Positions 16,025 through 24,471 of a stretch of 64,000 nt of DNA are shown piece after piece; the stretch's first letter is position 1, and each line of letters begins with the position of its first letter. The position numbers were made by a program, and so were the translations under genes. Below the pieces are notes generated by a model, which saw only the letters and a list, made by a program, of their open reading frames with translations, was not told the origin of the DNA and made no database searches. The DNA comes from JADLDB01 sp040755835. Lineage in GTDB: Bacteria; Myxococcota; Myxococcia; Myxococcales; Myxococcaceae. The stretch spans positions 67,367-131,366 of the forward strand of contig JBFMAB010000057.1 of NCBI GenBank assembly GCA_040755835.1, read 5' to 3'.

Positions 16025-16333
16025 ATGAACCACGGAATCGATGAGGGCCGTGCGCTGCAGTTCGAGGCGATGATGCAGCGGCTGGCCGCGATGCAGGCGA
16101 AGTACAAGGGTGTGCGCGGCGAGCTGCTCGCGAAGGTGCGCGACGAGCTGATGAGCCTCAAGCCGTCGAAGGATGCGCCCGCCAGCCCTCCGCGGCCCGC
16201 CGCGCGCCCGACGCCGAACCCCGTCGTGCAGAACGCGCTGCCGTCGTGCCGCGTGTGCGGGCGTGGCATGAAGCTGAAGAAGGACGAAGGCGTGCTCGTG
16301 TGCGAGCGCGGCCACACCCGTCTGCTGACGTGA
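16025..16333 (+). CDS. Small zinc-ribbon protein
   Basis: A 102-residue protein. ATG at 16025 is preferred over an in-frame GTG at 16013, because GAGG at 16010-16013 is then correctly spaced. The N-terminal 50 residues are helical with Met/Gln/Leu heptads (MMQRLAAMQAKYKGVRGELL). A Pro/Ala linker follows, then a C-terminal metal site CRVCGRG...VCERGH, that is CX2C followed by CX3H, typical of a zinc ribbon. Probably cytoplasmic, perhaps an adaptor or nucleic-acid-binding protein; function unknown. Its upstream inverted repeat suggests local control. It stands apart from both neighbours. Confidence 0.65.
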   Translation: MNHGIDEGRALQFEAMMQRLAAMQAKYKGVRGELLAKVRDELMSLKPSKDAPASPPRPAARPTPNPVVQNALPSCRVCGRGMKLKKDEGVLVCERGHTRLLT

Positions 16334-16545
16334 GGCGCGGCCCGGCGGGACCGGGGCCTGCGCGCCGCCCTGCGGCCGTTGCTGGTGGCGCTCGCGATGC
16401 GCGACGACGGCGTGCGGCGATGGTCGTGGAGGTCCACCCCGAGCTCGTGAAGGAGCGGGGACACCGCTGTGGGGGCGGTGGCTGACCATTCCGCGCGGGG
16501 TGCAGCCCACGAAAAGGCCGCATCTCGGGCAGGAAGAAGTCGAAG

Positions 16546-17113
16546 GTGTCGGAGACGGTGCCGGTGAATTCGACGAAGGAAGGCGAGCCGCCGCGACGCT
16601 GGCCTCCGAGGCGCTGCGCGAGGCCACCCGCACCCAGGACGCTGCCGCGAAGGTGGCCCACGCCTTCCTCATGGCCGCCCGCGCTGCCATCGCCCGCACC
16701 GGCGCCACCGACGCCCAGCGCGCCGCCTTCGGCTTGAAGCTGGCGGCGAAGCCTCTCAAGGTTTCCTCTGTCGTTGCCGGCCTCGATGCCTTCGTCGACG
16801 CCGCCACCCGTTTCCCGGACGTCGCCCGCGGCGCCGGCCTCCTTCCGGCCGACATCGACCAGGCCCGCTCGCTGCGCGCCGCCCTCATCGCCGCCGACGC
16901 CGCCCAGGAGACGAAGAAGCAGACATCCAGGACGCCCACCGCTGAGCGCGCCCAACTCCAGCACCGCATCGAGGAGGCCGTCGACGCCATTGTCGCCGCC
17001 GGCACGTCGCCTTCGTTTTCCAACCCGAGATGGCCGCGCGCTGCCAGGCCCTCGTGCCCTCCTACGGGAAGGGCGCGCGCAAGAAGTCCGGCTCCACCGC
17101 CACGCCTGCCTGA
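16546..17113 (+). pseudogene. Frameshifted gene encoding a helical, Ala-rich protein
   Basis: Three coding-like segments in different frames line up into one protein of about 190 residues. Starting at a GTG at 16546, MSETVPVNSTKEGE is followed, after a shift near 16600, by a helical stretch (ASEALREATRTQDAAAKVAH and onward to AVDAIVAAG). After a second shift near 17010 it continues AFVFQPEMAARCQALVPSYG, to a TGA at 17111-17113. AGGAAG about ten bases upstream could be the ribosome site. Third positions stay G/C-rich throughout, so the shifts look recent. Family unknown. Either a pseudogene or, less likely, sequence errors. Confidence 0.65.
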
Positions 17114-17159
17114 CTCGCGCCCGCGCGCGACACCGTCGCGGCCGCCCGACGCCTGACGG

Positions 17160-17349
17160 CTGTCGTCCGAAAGCCTCCCTGCTGTCGCCCGGAGGCACCC
17201 CGCTGTCGCGCAAAGGCACCCCGCTGTCGCGCAAAGGCACCCTGCTGCCGCCCGGAGGCACCCTGCTGCCGCCCGGAGGCACCCTGCTGCCGCCGGAAGG
17301 CACCCTGCTGCCGCCGGAAGGCACCCTGCTGCCGCCCGAGGGACATCGC
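17160..17349. repeat. 21-bp minisatellite, about nine units
   Basis: From 17182 to 17349 the sequence repeats every 21 bases (unit starts 17182, 17203, 17224, 17245, 17266, 17287, 17308, 17329), with one degenerate unit at 17160 that is 22 bases from the next. The consensus is close to CTGCCGCCCGGAGGCACCCTG. Adjacent units share the same variants in pairs, which suggests recent slippage. One frame would read LLPPGGT repeats, but it has no start or ribosome site, so it is more likely non-coding DNA ahead of the ABC operon. Confidence 0.8.
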
Positions 17350-17430
17350 ATCGCACGTACCCGGGCGCAGGCGGCGCCTTGACATCGAGGAGAGATGTCT
17401 TACGTGCCCGCCCATTCCCAAGGGGTGTCC

Positions 17431-18405
17431 ATGCCTGGTTCGATGATTCACATCGAGGGCCTGGTGAAGCGTTACGGCACGACCGAAGCGCTCAAGGGGC
17501 TCTCATTCGAGGTGCCGCGGGGGCAGGTCGTCGGCTTTTTGGGGCCAAACGGCGCCGGGAAGTCGACGACGATGAAGATTCTCGCGGGCTCGCTGCGACC
17601 GACGAGTGGCCGGGCGCTGGTCGCCGGACTCGACGTGCAGGAGGACCCGGTCGCCGCGCGCCGGCGCATCGGGTACCTGCCGGAGAACAACCCGCTGTAC
17701 GAAGACATGATGGTCGTCGAGTACCTGCGGTTCATCGCCGAGGTCCGCGGCGTGCCGCCGGCCGAGCGCCGCGCGAAGTTGCAGCGGGCCGTCGAGTCCT
17801 GCGGGTTGGGGCAGGTCATCGGGAAGGACATCGGCCAGCTCTCGCGCGGCTTCCGGCAGCGCGTCGGCCTGGCGCAGGCCATCCTTCATGATCCGGACCT
17901 CCTCATCCTCGACGAGCCCACCGCCGGCCTCGACCCGAACCAGATCGTCGAGATCCGCAGCCTCATCCGCGAGCTGGGGCGCGAGAAGACGGTCATCCTC
18001 TCGACGCACATCCTCTCGGAGGTGCAGACGACCTGCAGCCGCGTGCTCATCATCAACGACGGCCGGCTGGTGGCGGACGACACCCCCGAGCACCTGACCC
18101 AGGCGTCCGAGGGCGGTGGGGCGCTGCACGTGGTGGTGGCCGCCCGCCACGGCCAGCTGCTCGAAGTCTCGCGCGTGCGCGATGTGCTCGCCGGCATGCC
18201 GGGCGTCACCGGCGTCGAACAGGCCGATGCCGACGGGCCGGGCACCTTCGGCTTCGAGGTGCGCTTCGGCAACGAAGACGTGCGCCGGACCCTGTTCGAC
18301 GTGGTGGTGCAGAACGACCTGGTGCTGCTCGAGGTCCGCCGCACCCAGGCCAGCCTCGAAGACACCTTCCGGAAACTCACCATGGACCCGCGGAGGGCCG
18401 CATGA
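17431..18405 (+). CDS. ABC transporter ATP-binding protein, GldA-like
   Basis: A 324-residue ATPase, first of four genes in an operon. Walker A GPNGAGKST, Q-loop region (YLPENNPLYEDM), signature LSRGF (in place of LSGGQ) and Walker B LLILDEPTAGLD are all present, followed by a C-terminal extension of about 90 residues typical of ABC-2 exporters. ATG at 17431 is chosen because AAGGGG precedes it at five bases; an upstream ATG at 17395 (MSYVPAHS) has its AGGAG only two bases away. The product pairs with the permease encoded next, whose start overlaps the stop (ATGA). The same gene order is found for gliding-type Gld ABC proteins, though it is not restricted to gliding bacteria. Confidence 0.9.
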   Translation: MPGSMIHIEGLVKRYGTTEALKGLSFEVPRGQVVGFLGPNGAGKSTTMKILAGSLRPTSGRALVAGLDVQEDPVAARRRIGYLPENNPLYEDMMVVEYLRFIAEVRGVPPAERRAKLQRAVESCGLGQVIGKDIGQLSRGFRQRVGLAQAILHDPDLLILDEPTAGLDPNQIVEIRSLIRELGREKTVILSTHILSEVQTTCSRVLIINDGRLVADDTPEHLTQASEGGGALHVVVAARHGQLLEVSRVRDVLAGMPGVTGVEQADADGPGTFGFEVRFGNEDVRRTLFDVVVQNDLVLLEVRRTQASLEDTFRKLTMDPRRAA

Positions 18406-19121
18406 ACGGAGCCATCGCCATCGCGCGGCGCGAGTTCAAGACCTTCTTCAACTCGCCCATCGCCTACATCGTCCTGGGCGGCTTTCTCCTGCTCGCCGGC
18501 TGGCTGTTTTTCAGCACGCTCTTCCTCGCCGGCCAGGCGAGCCTGCGGGGCTTCTTCGGGCTGGCGCCGGTGCTCTTCGTGGTGCTGGTGCCGGCCATCA
18601 CCATGCGGGCGCTGGCTGAGGAGCGAAAGAGCGGCACCCTGGAGCTCCTGTTGACCCTGCCGGTCCCCGACTGGCAGGTGGCGCTGGGCAAGTTTTTCGC
18701 CTCGCTGGGGATGGTGGCGGTCGGGCTGGCCTGCACGTTGCCCTACGCCTTCAGCGTGGCGGTGCTGACCGGGCCGGGGCCGGCCTTCGACTGGGGCCCG
18801 GTGGTGGCGGGCTACCTCGGGCTGTTGCTGTTGGCGTCGGCCTTCATCGGGCTGGGGCTGTGGGGCAGCGCCCTGTCGAAGAACCAGATCGTCGGCTTCA
18901 TCGTCGGCCTGGTGTTGTGCTTCGCCTTCTACTTCGTCGACAAGTTCGCGCCGCTGTTGCCCGACGCGCTGGGGCAGGTGCTGCAATTCCTGTCGGTCGA
19001 CTACCACTTCGAGAACATCGCGCGGGGCGTCATCGACACGCGCGATCTCGTCTTCTACCTCACGCTGACGGTGGCGGGGCTGCTCCTCACCACGCAGACC
19101 GTCGGCGGCGCGCGGCAGTGA
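18402..19121 (+). CDS. ABC-2 type permease, GldF-like
   Basis: The 239-residue membrane protein has six hydrophobic segments, for example PIAYIVLGGFLLLAGWLFF near residue 19 and GFIVGLVLCFAFYFV in the last third. The cytoplasmic motif EERKSGTLELLLTLPV is characteristic of ABC-2 permeases. Its ATG overlaps the ATPase stop by four bases. Together with the ATPase it would form the membrane core of an exporter; the cargo is unknown. Confidence 0.9.
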   Translation: MNGAIAIARREFKTFFNSPIAYIVLGGFLLLAGWLFFSTLFLAGQASLRGFFGLAPVLFVVLVPAITMRALAEERKSGTLELLLTLPVPDWQVALGKFFASLGMVAVGLACTLPYAFSVAVLTGPGPAFDWGPVVAGYLGLLLLASAFIGLGLWGSALSKNQIVGFIVGLVLCFAFYFVDKFAPLLPDALGQVLQFLSVDYHFENIARGVIDTRDLVFYLTLTVAGLLLTTQTVGGARQ

Positions 19122-19134
19122 GGGTGTCCGAGCC

Positions 19135-20769
19135 ATGAAAGGGAAGGACGTGCAGCAGAAGGTCTTCGGGCTGGCGGTGTTGGGCAGCCTGGTGCTGGTC
19201 AACGTGCTGGGGGTGCGGCTGTTCGGCCGCCTCGACGTCACGCGCGATCGCGCCTACACGTTGTCGCAGGCGACGAAGGACACCCTGGCGGCGCTGGAAG
19301 ACCCGGTCACCATCACCGCGTACTTCACCCAGGACTTGCCGGCCCCGTACTCGAGCAACGCCCGCTACGTGCGCGACCTGCTCAACGAGTTCCGCGCCGC
19401 GTCGAAGGGCCGGGTGGCGTACGAGTTCATCGACCCGCAGGCCCAGGAGACCGAGGACGACAAGGAGAAGAAGCGGGAGGTGAAGCAGGACATCTTCGGA
19501 CGGCGCTTCCGCGAGCAGACCAGCGTCGAGAAGGAGCTGACCGCCAACGGCATCCAGCCGGTGGAGATCCGCGTCATCGAAGAGGACCAGCAGCAGACGA
19601 AGCGGGCGTACATGGCGCTGGTGCTCAAGTACGAGGACAAGAAGGAAGTCATCCCCCTCGTGCAGAGCGTCCAGTCGCTGGAGTACGACCTGACCAGCCT
19701 GATTCGCAAGCTGACGCGCCCCAAGACGCCGGTGCTGGGTGTCTTGCAGGGCCATGGCGAACCGTCGCTGGACGAGCATTTCCGCTTCCTGTCCACCGTG
19801 CTGTCGCAGACGTACGAGGTGCGGCCGGTCCGCCTCGACGGCAAGGACCGCTTCGAGCCGGACCTCGACGCGCTGTTCGTCCTGGGGCCGCAGACGGCCC
19901 TGCCGGCCAACGAGCTCGAGGCCATCGACCAGTTCCTCATGCAGGGCAAGGCGGCGGCCTTCTTCCTCGACCGGGTGCAGGTCGACCTGCGCACCTTCCA
20001 GACGACGCCAGCGGCGCACGGGCTGGGCCCGCTGCTGTCCACGTACGGGGTGACGCTGGGCGATCGCCTGGTGGCCGACGCGCACTCGGGCAACATCACC
20101 GTCAGCGAGCGGCGGGGCTTCATGCTGGTGCAGATGCCGGTGCCCTACCCCTTCTTGCCGGTGGTGCAGCGGCTGGAGGGCGAGAGCCCGGTGTCGCAGG
20201 GCCTGGGCGACGTCGGCTTCCCGTTCGCCACGTCGGTCGACGCGAAGCCGGTGGACGGCAGCCAGGCGGTGGTGCTGGCGCGCTCGTCGCCGAAGAGCTG
20301 GCTCGAGAACGACCCGCCGTACCTCGACCCGCGCCGCGACTGGCGCGCCGAGACCATCACGCCCGGCGGGCCCTATCCGCTGATGGTGCAGGTGTCGGGG
20401 CGCCTCAAGAGCCACTTCGCCGCCAAGGCCAACCAGTCGAGCGGCGGCAGCCCCGTGCTGGCCGAGGCCCAGAGCGACGCGCGCCTGGTGGTGGCCGGCA
20501 CCTCGGCCCTCGTTCAAGACGAGTTCATGCAGAGCCGGGGGAACCAGGCGCTCTTGCTCAACGTGGCCGACTGGTTGGTGCTGGACCCGGCGCTGCTGGC
20601 GATGCGCAGCCGAGGCCTTGCGCTTCCGACGCTGAAGGCCGACCTGCCCGACACCACCCGCACGCTGACCAAGTTCGGAAACGCGCTGGGCGTTCCGCTG
20701 CTGCTCGCGCTCGTCGGGGTGGTGCGCTGGCGCGTGCGTGAGGCCAGCCGGGCGAAGGTGACTGTCTGA
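19135..20769 (+). CDS. GldG-family extracytoplasmic ABC component
   Basis: A 544-residue protein with an N-terminal membrane helix (VFGLAVLGSLVLVNVLGVRLF), a GldG-type domain beginning LSQATKDTLAALEDPVTITAYFT, an inserted charged helix (EDDKEKKREVKQD), and a C-terminal membrane helix (ALGVPLLLALVGVVRW) with a short basic tail. This N-in/C-in arrangement with a large periplasmic part is typical of GldG-like proteins that work with an ABC-2 exporter. It starts 13 bases after the permease stop. No enzymatic residues are recognised. Confidence 0.88.
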   Translation: MKGKDVQQKVFGLAVLGSLVLVNVLGVRLFGRLDVTRDRAYTLSQATKDTLAALEDPVTITAYFTQDLPAPYSSNARYVRDLLNEFRAASKGRVAYEFIDPQAQETEDDKEKKREVKQDIFGRRFREQTSVEKELTANGIQPVEIRVIEEDQQQTKRAYMALVLKYEDKKEVIPLVQSVQSLEYDLTSLIRKLTRPKTPVLGVLQGHGEPSLDEHFRFLSTVLSQTYEVRPVRLDGKDRFEPDLDALFVLGPQTALPANELEAIDQFLMQGKAAAFFLDRVQVDLRTFQTTPAAHGLGPLLSTYGVTLGDRLVADAHSGNITVSERRGFMLVQMPVPYPFLPVVQRLEGESPVSQGLGDVGFPFATSVDAKPVDGSQAVVLARSSPKSWLENDPPYLDPRRDWRAETITPGGPYPLMVQVSGRLKSHFAAKANQSSGGSPVLAEAQSDARLVVAGTSALVQDEFMQSRGNQALLLNVADWLVLDPALLAMRSRGLALPTLKADLPDTTRTLTKFGNALGVPLLLALVGVVRWRVREASRAKVTV

Positions 20770-20783
20770 CGGGAGCCCATGCG

Positions 20784-22208
20784 ATGAAGACGAAGACGCT
20801 GATCGCGGTAGGTGTCCTGGGCGCGCTGCTCGCCGCCTTTTTCCTCACCCGGGAAGAGCAGGTCGCCGAAGGCATCAAGTCCATGCCGCCGCTCGGGCTG
20901 ACGGCGGACCAGGTGCAGCGGCTCGAGGTGTCTGGCGAGCACAAGGCGGTGTTGGAGAAGGGCCAGCAGGGGTGGACGGTGGCGCACCCTGACTCTGCCG
21001 CGCTGAAGTACCCGGCCGACGAGGCGCTGGTGAAGTCCGCCCTGGCGGCGCTGGCCGACTTCAAGGCTCCGGACCTGGCCAGCGAGCGCAAGGAGAGACA
21101 CGCGGAGTACGGCGTGGACGACAAGGGCACGCGCGTGAAGGTGACGCGGGCCGACGGGCAGACGGTGGAGCTGGTGTGGGGCAAACCGTCACGCCGCGGC
21201 GGGGCCTACGTGCGGCGCGCCGAGAGTGACGCGGTCTTCATTTCGCCGTCGAATCTGCAGTGGCAGTTCAACCGCGATGTGCTCGCCTGGCGCGAGAAGC
21301 GGCTGCGTGCGCCGGCCGCGGGAGACCTCGCGCGCGTCAGCGTGACGCACCCGGACGGCCACGCCTTCACGCTCGAGGCCGGAGAGGGCGGCGGGTGGGC
21401 GCTGGACGGGGCGCTGCCCAGGGGCTTCCGCTTCGACGCCGCGGCGGCCCAGCGCCTGGTGTCGGCGGTGACGTCGCTGCGCGCCGCGGACTTCCTCAAG
21501 GGCGAGGCCCCGGACTTCTCGCGCGGCCTCAGGTTCCGCCTCGAGAAGAAGGACGGCGGCGGCGTCACCGTGACCTTCGGCGAGCGCCGCAGCGACGGGC
21601 AGGTCCCCGTGTCGCTCGAAGGCGAGAGCGAGGTGGCCACCGTGCCGGGCTTCACCTTCGACCAGGTGAACAAGCGCCTGGACGACTTGCGCGCGCGCAC
21701 GCTTTTCACCTTCGACGCCCAGAAGGTGACGCGCCTCGAGGTGGCGGCTGGCGCCCAGCGGACGGTGGTGCAGAAGCGCGAAGGGGACTGGACGCTGGTG
21801 GAGCCGAAGACGCCTCCGGCCGGAGTCACCTTCACCGCCACGCAGGTGCCCGTCGTGTTGAGCCGGCTGGCGGCCCTCGAGGCCAGCCGGGGCGCCTTCG
21901 ACGCCGCGCCGAAGGCGACGGGGCTGTCGAAGCCGACGCTTCAGGTGACGGTGACGTTGGAAGACGGCACGACGCAGCGGCTGGCGCTGGGCGCGGACGC
22001 GCCAGACGGCGAGGTGTACGCCCGCGGCGCAGCCGACGAGCTGACGTGGCGGTTGCCGGTGTCGCAGAAGACGTGGCTGGCGAAGGGCGTCGAGCTGTTC
22101 GGCCCGCCCCCTCCACCGCCGGCGCTCGGCCAGGGCCACGGGCTGGAACAGCTGCCTCCCGAGCTCCGGCGCCAGCTGGAGGCCCAACTCCGCCTGCAGC
22201 AGCCTTGA
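20784..22208 (+). CDS. DUF4340 protein, last gene of the ABC operon
   Basis: A 474-residue protein with an N-terminal anchor (TLIAVGVLGALLAAFFL) and periplasmic DUF4340-type repeats: segments in which strands carry a W-x-V/L pattern (GWTVAHPDS, GWALDGALP, DWTLVEPKT) followed by VxxLLxALxxL helices. It ends in a Pro-rich and Gln-rich tail (PPPPPALGQGHGL). DUF4340 proteins commonly follow GldG-type genes and are thought to be partners of the exporter; role unknown. It starts 14 bases after the GldG-like stop, so it is in the same transcript. A short palindrome at 22217-22230 follows the stop but has no T-run. Confidence 0.88.
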   Translation: MKTKTLIAVGVLGALLAAFFLTREEQVAEGIKSMPPLGLTADQVQRLEVSGEHKAVLEKGQQGWTVAHPDSAALKYPADEALVKSALAALADFKAPDLASERKERHAEYGVDDKGTRVKVTRADGQTVELVWGKPSRRGGAYVRRAESDAVFISPSNLQWQFNRDVLAWREKRLRAPAAGDLARVSVTHPDGHAFTLEAGEGGGWALDGALPRGFRFDAAAAQRLVSAVTSLRAADFLKGEAPDFSRGLRFRLEKKDGGGVTVTFGERRSDGQVPVSLEGESEVATVPGFTFDQVNKRLDDLRARTLFTFDAQKVTRLEVAAGAQRTVVQKREGDWTLVEPKTPPAGVTFTATQVPVVLSRLAALEASRGAFDAAPKATGLSKPTLQVTVTLEDGTTQRLALGADAPDGEVYARGAADELTWRLPVSQKTWLAKGVELFGPPPPPPALGQGHGLEQLPPELRRQLEAQLRLQQP

Positions 22209-22836
22209 GCGGCGTTCGCCGACATCGGCGATGAGCGACGGGCCCAAAGGACGCGCGACGGCCGAAGCCTGTCGTGACGACGGCGCTGCCGTCGCGTCGC
22301 GGGTGCGGCCGCGGCACGATGCGGAACGAGGCCGTGCGCCGCGCCCGTGTGCGAACGCCGCCACCCGCGACGGCTCACCGGACGGGCGCATGAAGCGTGG
22401 CCCGCGTCTTCGCCCGGGCCGCGCAGGTTGGCCTCCCCGCGGTCGGCGGTGACGAGGGAGGACGGCGCGCCGCGATGCTTCGCGCGAGCTGGGTGCGTCG
22501 CACCGGGTCGGCCACGGAGCGCCGCCGGTGGCCGTTGCGTGGGCCTTCTCGTGGCTCCGGGCACGGTCGCGTCGCGCGGCGCGTCCCTGGTGCCTCCGGC
22601 TTGCCGAAGGCGGCAAGGCCACCATGTCGCGTCGCGCGGCGCCTGGTGCGCATGCCTGGAGCCGCGCTCGGCCTCCTCCGGCGAACGGGTGCGCTCGCGC
22701 AGGACGATGCGCGAGCGCCGGCCTTCCACTCGTCGGGACGACCGCCACCGGCGCTGTCTCCTGGCCGGAGAGCGTCTGCGCATGCCGGCCCGCCCCGGCG
22801 GGACTTCCGCGCGGAGGGCGCGGTAGAAGCTGCGGG
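22209..22836. other. 628-bp gap with no supported gene
   Basis: Neither strand shows a coding pattern. There is an imperfect direct repeat (GTCGCGTCGCGCGGCGC at about 22566 and 22626). Close by, a strong hairpin (CTTGCCG-AAGG-CGGCAAG, 22600-22617) has a four-base loop. Neither has a T-run. The long length and repeats could mark an old rearrangement point. Confidence 0.4.
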
Positions 22837-23775
22837 ATGCGTCACTGCGCCCGTCCCTGGAGCGTCATGCTCGCCGCGCTGGCGGTGGGCGTGGGTGTCT
22901 CGTGCGCTGGCGCAACCGTCGCGGAGGACGCCGGCACGCGGCCCATCGACCCAGGCGTCGACGCGGGCGCGGGCGACGCCGGAGTGTTCGACGCGGGCGA
23001 TGCGGGGGCGGGCAGCGCCGACGCGGGCGGCAGGGACGCGGGTGACGCCGACGGCGGCCTGACGGACGCGGGCGTGGTGGACGCGGGCGTGGACCTCGAC
23101 GGCGATGGCCTCGACGACGCGCTGGAGGAGACGCTGGCCCGCGGCTCCTTCCCGTACCTCTCGCTGGCGCCCGACGACGGCTGCCCGCTGGGCGTCGTGG
23201 TGTACCGCGCGCGCCCGCACCCGGACGACCCGACGCTGGTGCTCCTCTTCTACGCGCACCTCTATGAGCGCGACTGCGGCCTCACCGGCCACGTCGGCGA
23301 CAACGAGGACTTCGGCGTGACGGTCGACCCCGCGCTGCCGCCGCCGCTGGGCATCAAAACGATGAAGTCCATCGGCCACCAGGGCACCCTCTGCCAGCAG
23401 GTGACGCAGTGCGGGCGCTGCGGTGGTCTCCCCGCGTGCGAGTTGACCGACGGGGGCCAGCCGGTGATGTACGCCAGCAAGGGCAAGCACGCGGGCTACG
23501 TCGAGAAGTCGCGCTGCAACCCGGTGACGGCGTGCCTCGACACCTGCGCCTTCAATCCGGTGCCGCGCGTGCCGCCGATGGTGAATGCCGGGGAGCCGGG
23601 GCGGCCGCTGGTGGGCGACCTCACCACCGCAGGCCTCATCACCGCCGACGCCGGCTGGACCGAGGCGTCGCTCTTCTTCTTCGAGCCCTGGGACGCGGGC
23701 GCCCGCTTCGGCACCGTGTCGGGCCTCGCGAGCCGCCTGGTGGACCCGGACTTCGTGCCGCCGGCCTGTCGTTGA
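22837..23775 (+). CDS. Lipoprotein with Asp-Ala-Gly linker
   Basis: A 312-residue protein; ATG at 22837 opens a lipoprotein signal (SVMLAALAVGVGVSCAG, lipobox GVSC). A DAG-rich linker (about 32-85) is followed by a compact domain with cysteines (DDGCPLGVVVYRARPHPDD; QVTQCGRCGGLPAC; SRCNPVTACLDTC). The pattern LLFYAHLYERDCG...GHVGDNEDFGV recalls secreted domains that bind surfaces, but I cannot assign a family. A GCGGG just before the ATG is a weak ribosome site. A hairpin overlapping the stop may end transcription. Confidence 0.75.
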   Translation: MRHCARPWSVMLAALAVGVGVSCAGATVAEDAGTRPIDPGVDAGAGDAGVFDAGDAGAGSADAGGRDAGDADGGLTDAGVVDAGVDLDGDGLDDALEETLARGSFPYLSLAPDDGCPLGVVVYRARPHPDDPTLVLLFYAHLYERDCGLTGHVGDNEDFGVTVDPALPPPLGIKTMKSIGHQGTLCQQVTQCGRCGGLPACELTDGGQPVMYASKGKHAGYVEKSRCNPVTACLDTCAFNPVPRVPPMVNAGEPGRPLVGDLTTAGLITADAGWTEASLFFFEPWDAGARFGTVSGLASRLVDPDFVPPACR

Positions 23776-23797
23776 CAGCCGGCCTGGTCCGCTTTTT
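23761..23797 (+). terminator. Hairpin plus T-run after the DAG-linker lipoprotein
   Basis: CCGGCCTGTC-GTT-GACAGCCGG (23761-23782) forms a stem with one bulged base that spans the TGA of the lipoprotein gene. A TTTTT run follows at 23793-23797. The ten-base gap between stem and T-run is longer than ideal, so this is a possible rather than certain intrinsic terminator. Confidence 0.4.
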
Positions 23798-23847
23798 CTT
23801 GCAGGCTTTCCCCTGTTTCTCATTCGCCGACGGGAGCAGCTTTTCGA

Positions 23848-24471
23848 ATGGGACCCATCTGGAAGGCGGTTGTCGCCGCGTTGGTGCTCCTCACCGCCAG
23901 CGCCTGCGAAAGCGACATGCGGGTTCGTTTCACTCTCAGTCAATCGAGCCTGGACCACTTCGACCGCGAGACGCTCTTCGCGCGTGCGTGGGAGCGGTCC
24001 GACGGTACATTCCATGTGCGTTTCGGCGGCACCACCGCCCTCAAGTCCGACGGCGATGCCATCGAGTCCTCCTGTGTGACGGCTCTCGAGGTGCGCCTCG
24101 ATGGCTTCCGCAACGAGCCCATCGTCTCGGTCGTCGACGACGCGCCCCGGATGCAGGTCATCTATGGAAGAATCGAACCCGGTCGCCTCCGCGGAGAGTT
24201 CACCGCCCCGTGCCCGGGGAAGGAGACGACGGTGGTCTTCATCGACAACGCCTGGCGGGTGAACGAGAACGACGCCCTCGCCCCCCGGGCCATCGTCGAG
24301 TTCAGCGATGTCGACGTCGCCGCTGGGCGCCTGGCCGGACATCTCCGTGTCGACCCCGGGGCCCTCGTCGCCAATCGCTACCTGCTTTTTCCCATTCTCG
24401 AGGGGTATTTCGTGTTCTCGGGCATCGAGAAACACAGCGGTGAGCCCCCGCCGGACTCGGAGCTGCCATGA
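23848..24471 (+). CDS. Lipoprotein, unknown function
   Basis: A 207-residue protein; ATG at 23848 opens a lipoprotein signal (VVAALVLLTASACES, lipobox TASAC). The mature part is strand-rich (MRVRFTLSQSSLDHF, TTVVFIDNAWRVNEND) with one Cys pair, and no known motif. Codon third positions are less strictly G/C than in neighbours (codons such as CGT, ACT, AGT and CAA occur), a hint of a different origin. Its stop overlaps the next start (ATGA), so the two are co-translated. Confidence 0.7.
   Translation: MGPIWKAVVAALVLLTASACESDMRVRFTLSQSSLDHFDRETLFARAWERSDGTFHVRFGGTTALKSDGDAIESSCVTALEVRLDGFRNEPIVSVVDDAPRMQVIYGRIEPGRLRGEFTAPCPGKETTVVFIDNAWRVNENDALAPRAIVEFSDVDVAAGRLAGHLRVDPGALVANRYLLFPILEGYFVFSGIEKHSGEPPPDSELP

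Noticed and set aside
17160..17349. CRISPR array
   Set aside because: The units are contiguous 21-bp tandem repeats with no spacers and no cas genes nearby.
16774..17382. A protein made of LLPPGGT repeats across the minisatellite
   Set aside because: No start or ribosome site, and the frame overlaps the pseudogene in a non-coding phase; repeats read open in several frames.
17395..18405. ATG at 17395 as the start of the ABC ATPase
   Set aside because: Its AGGAG is only two bases away, and the ATG at 17431 has a better placed AAGGGG and begins right before the conserved domain.
22231..22452. Small Arg-rich open frame in the 628-bp gap
   Set aside because: No ribosome site, no codon bias and only low-complexity Arg/Pro residues.
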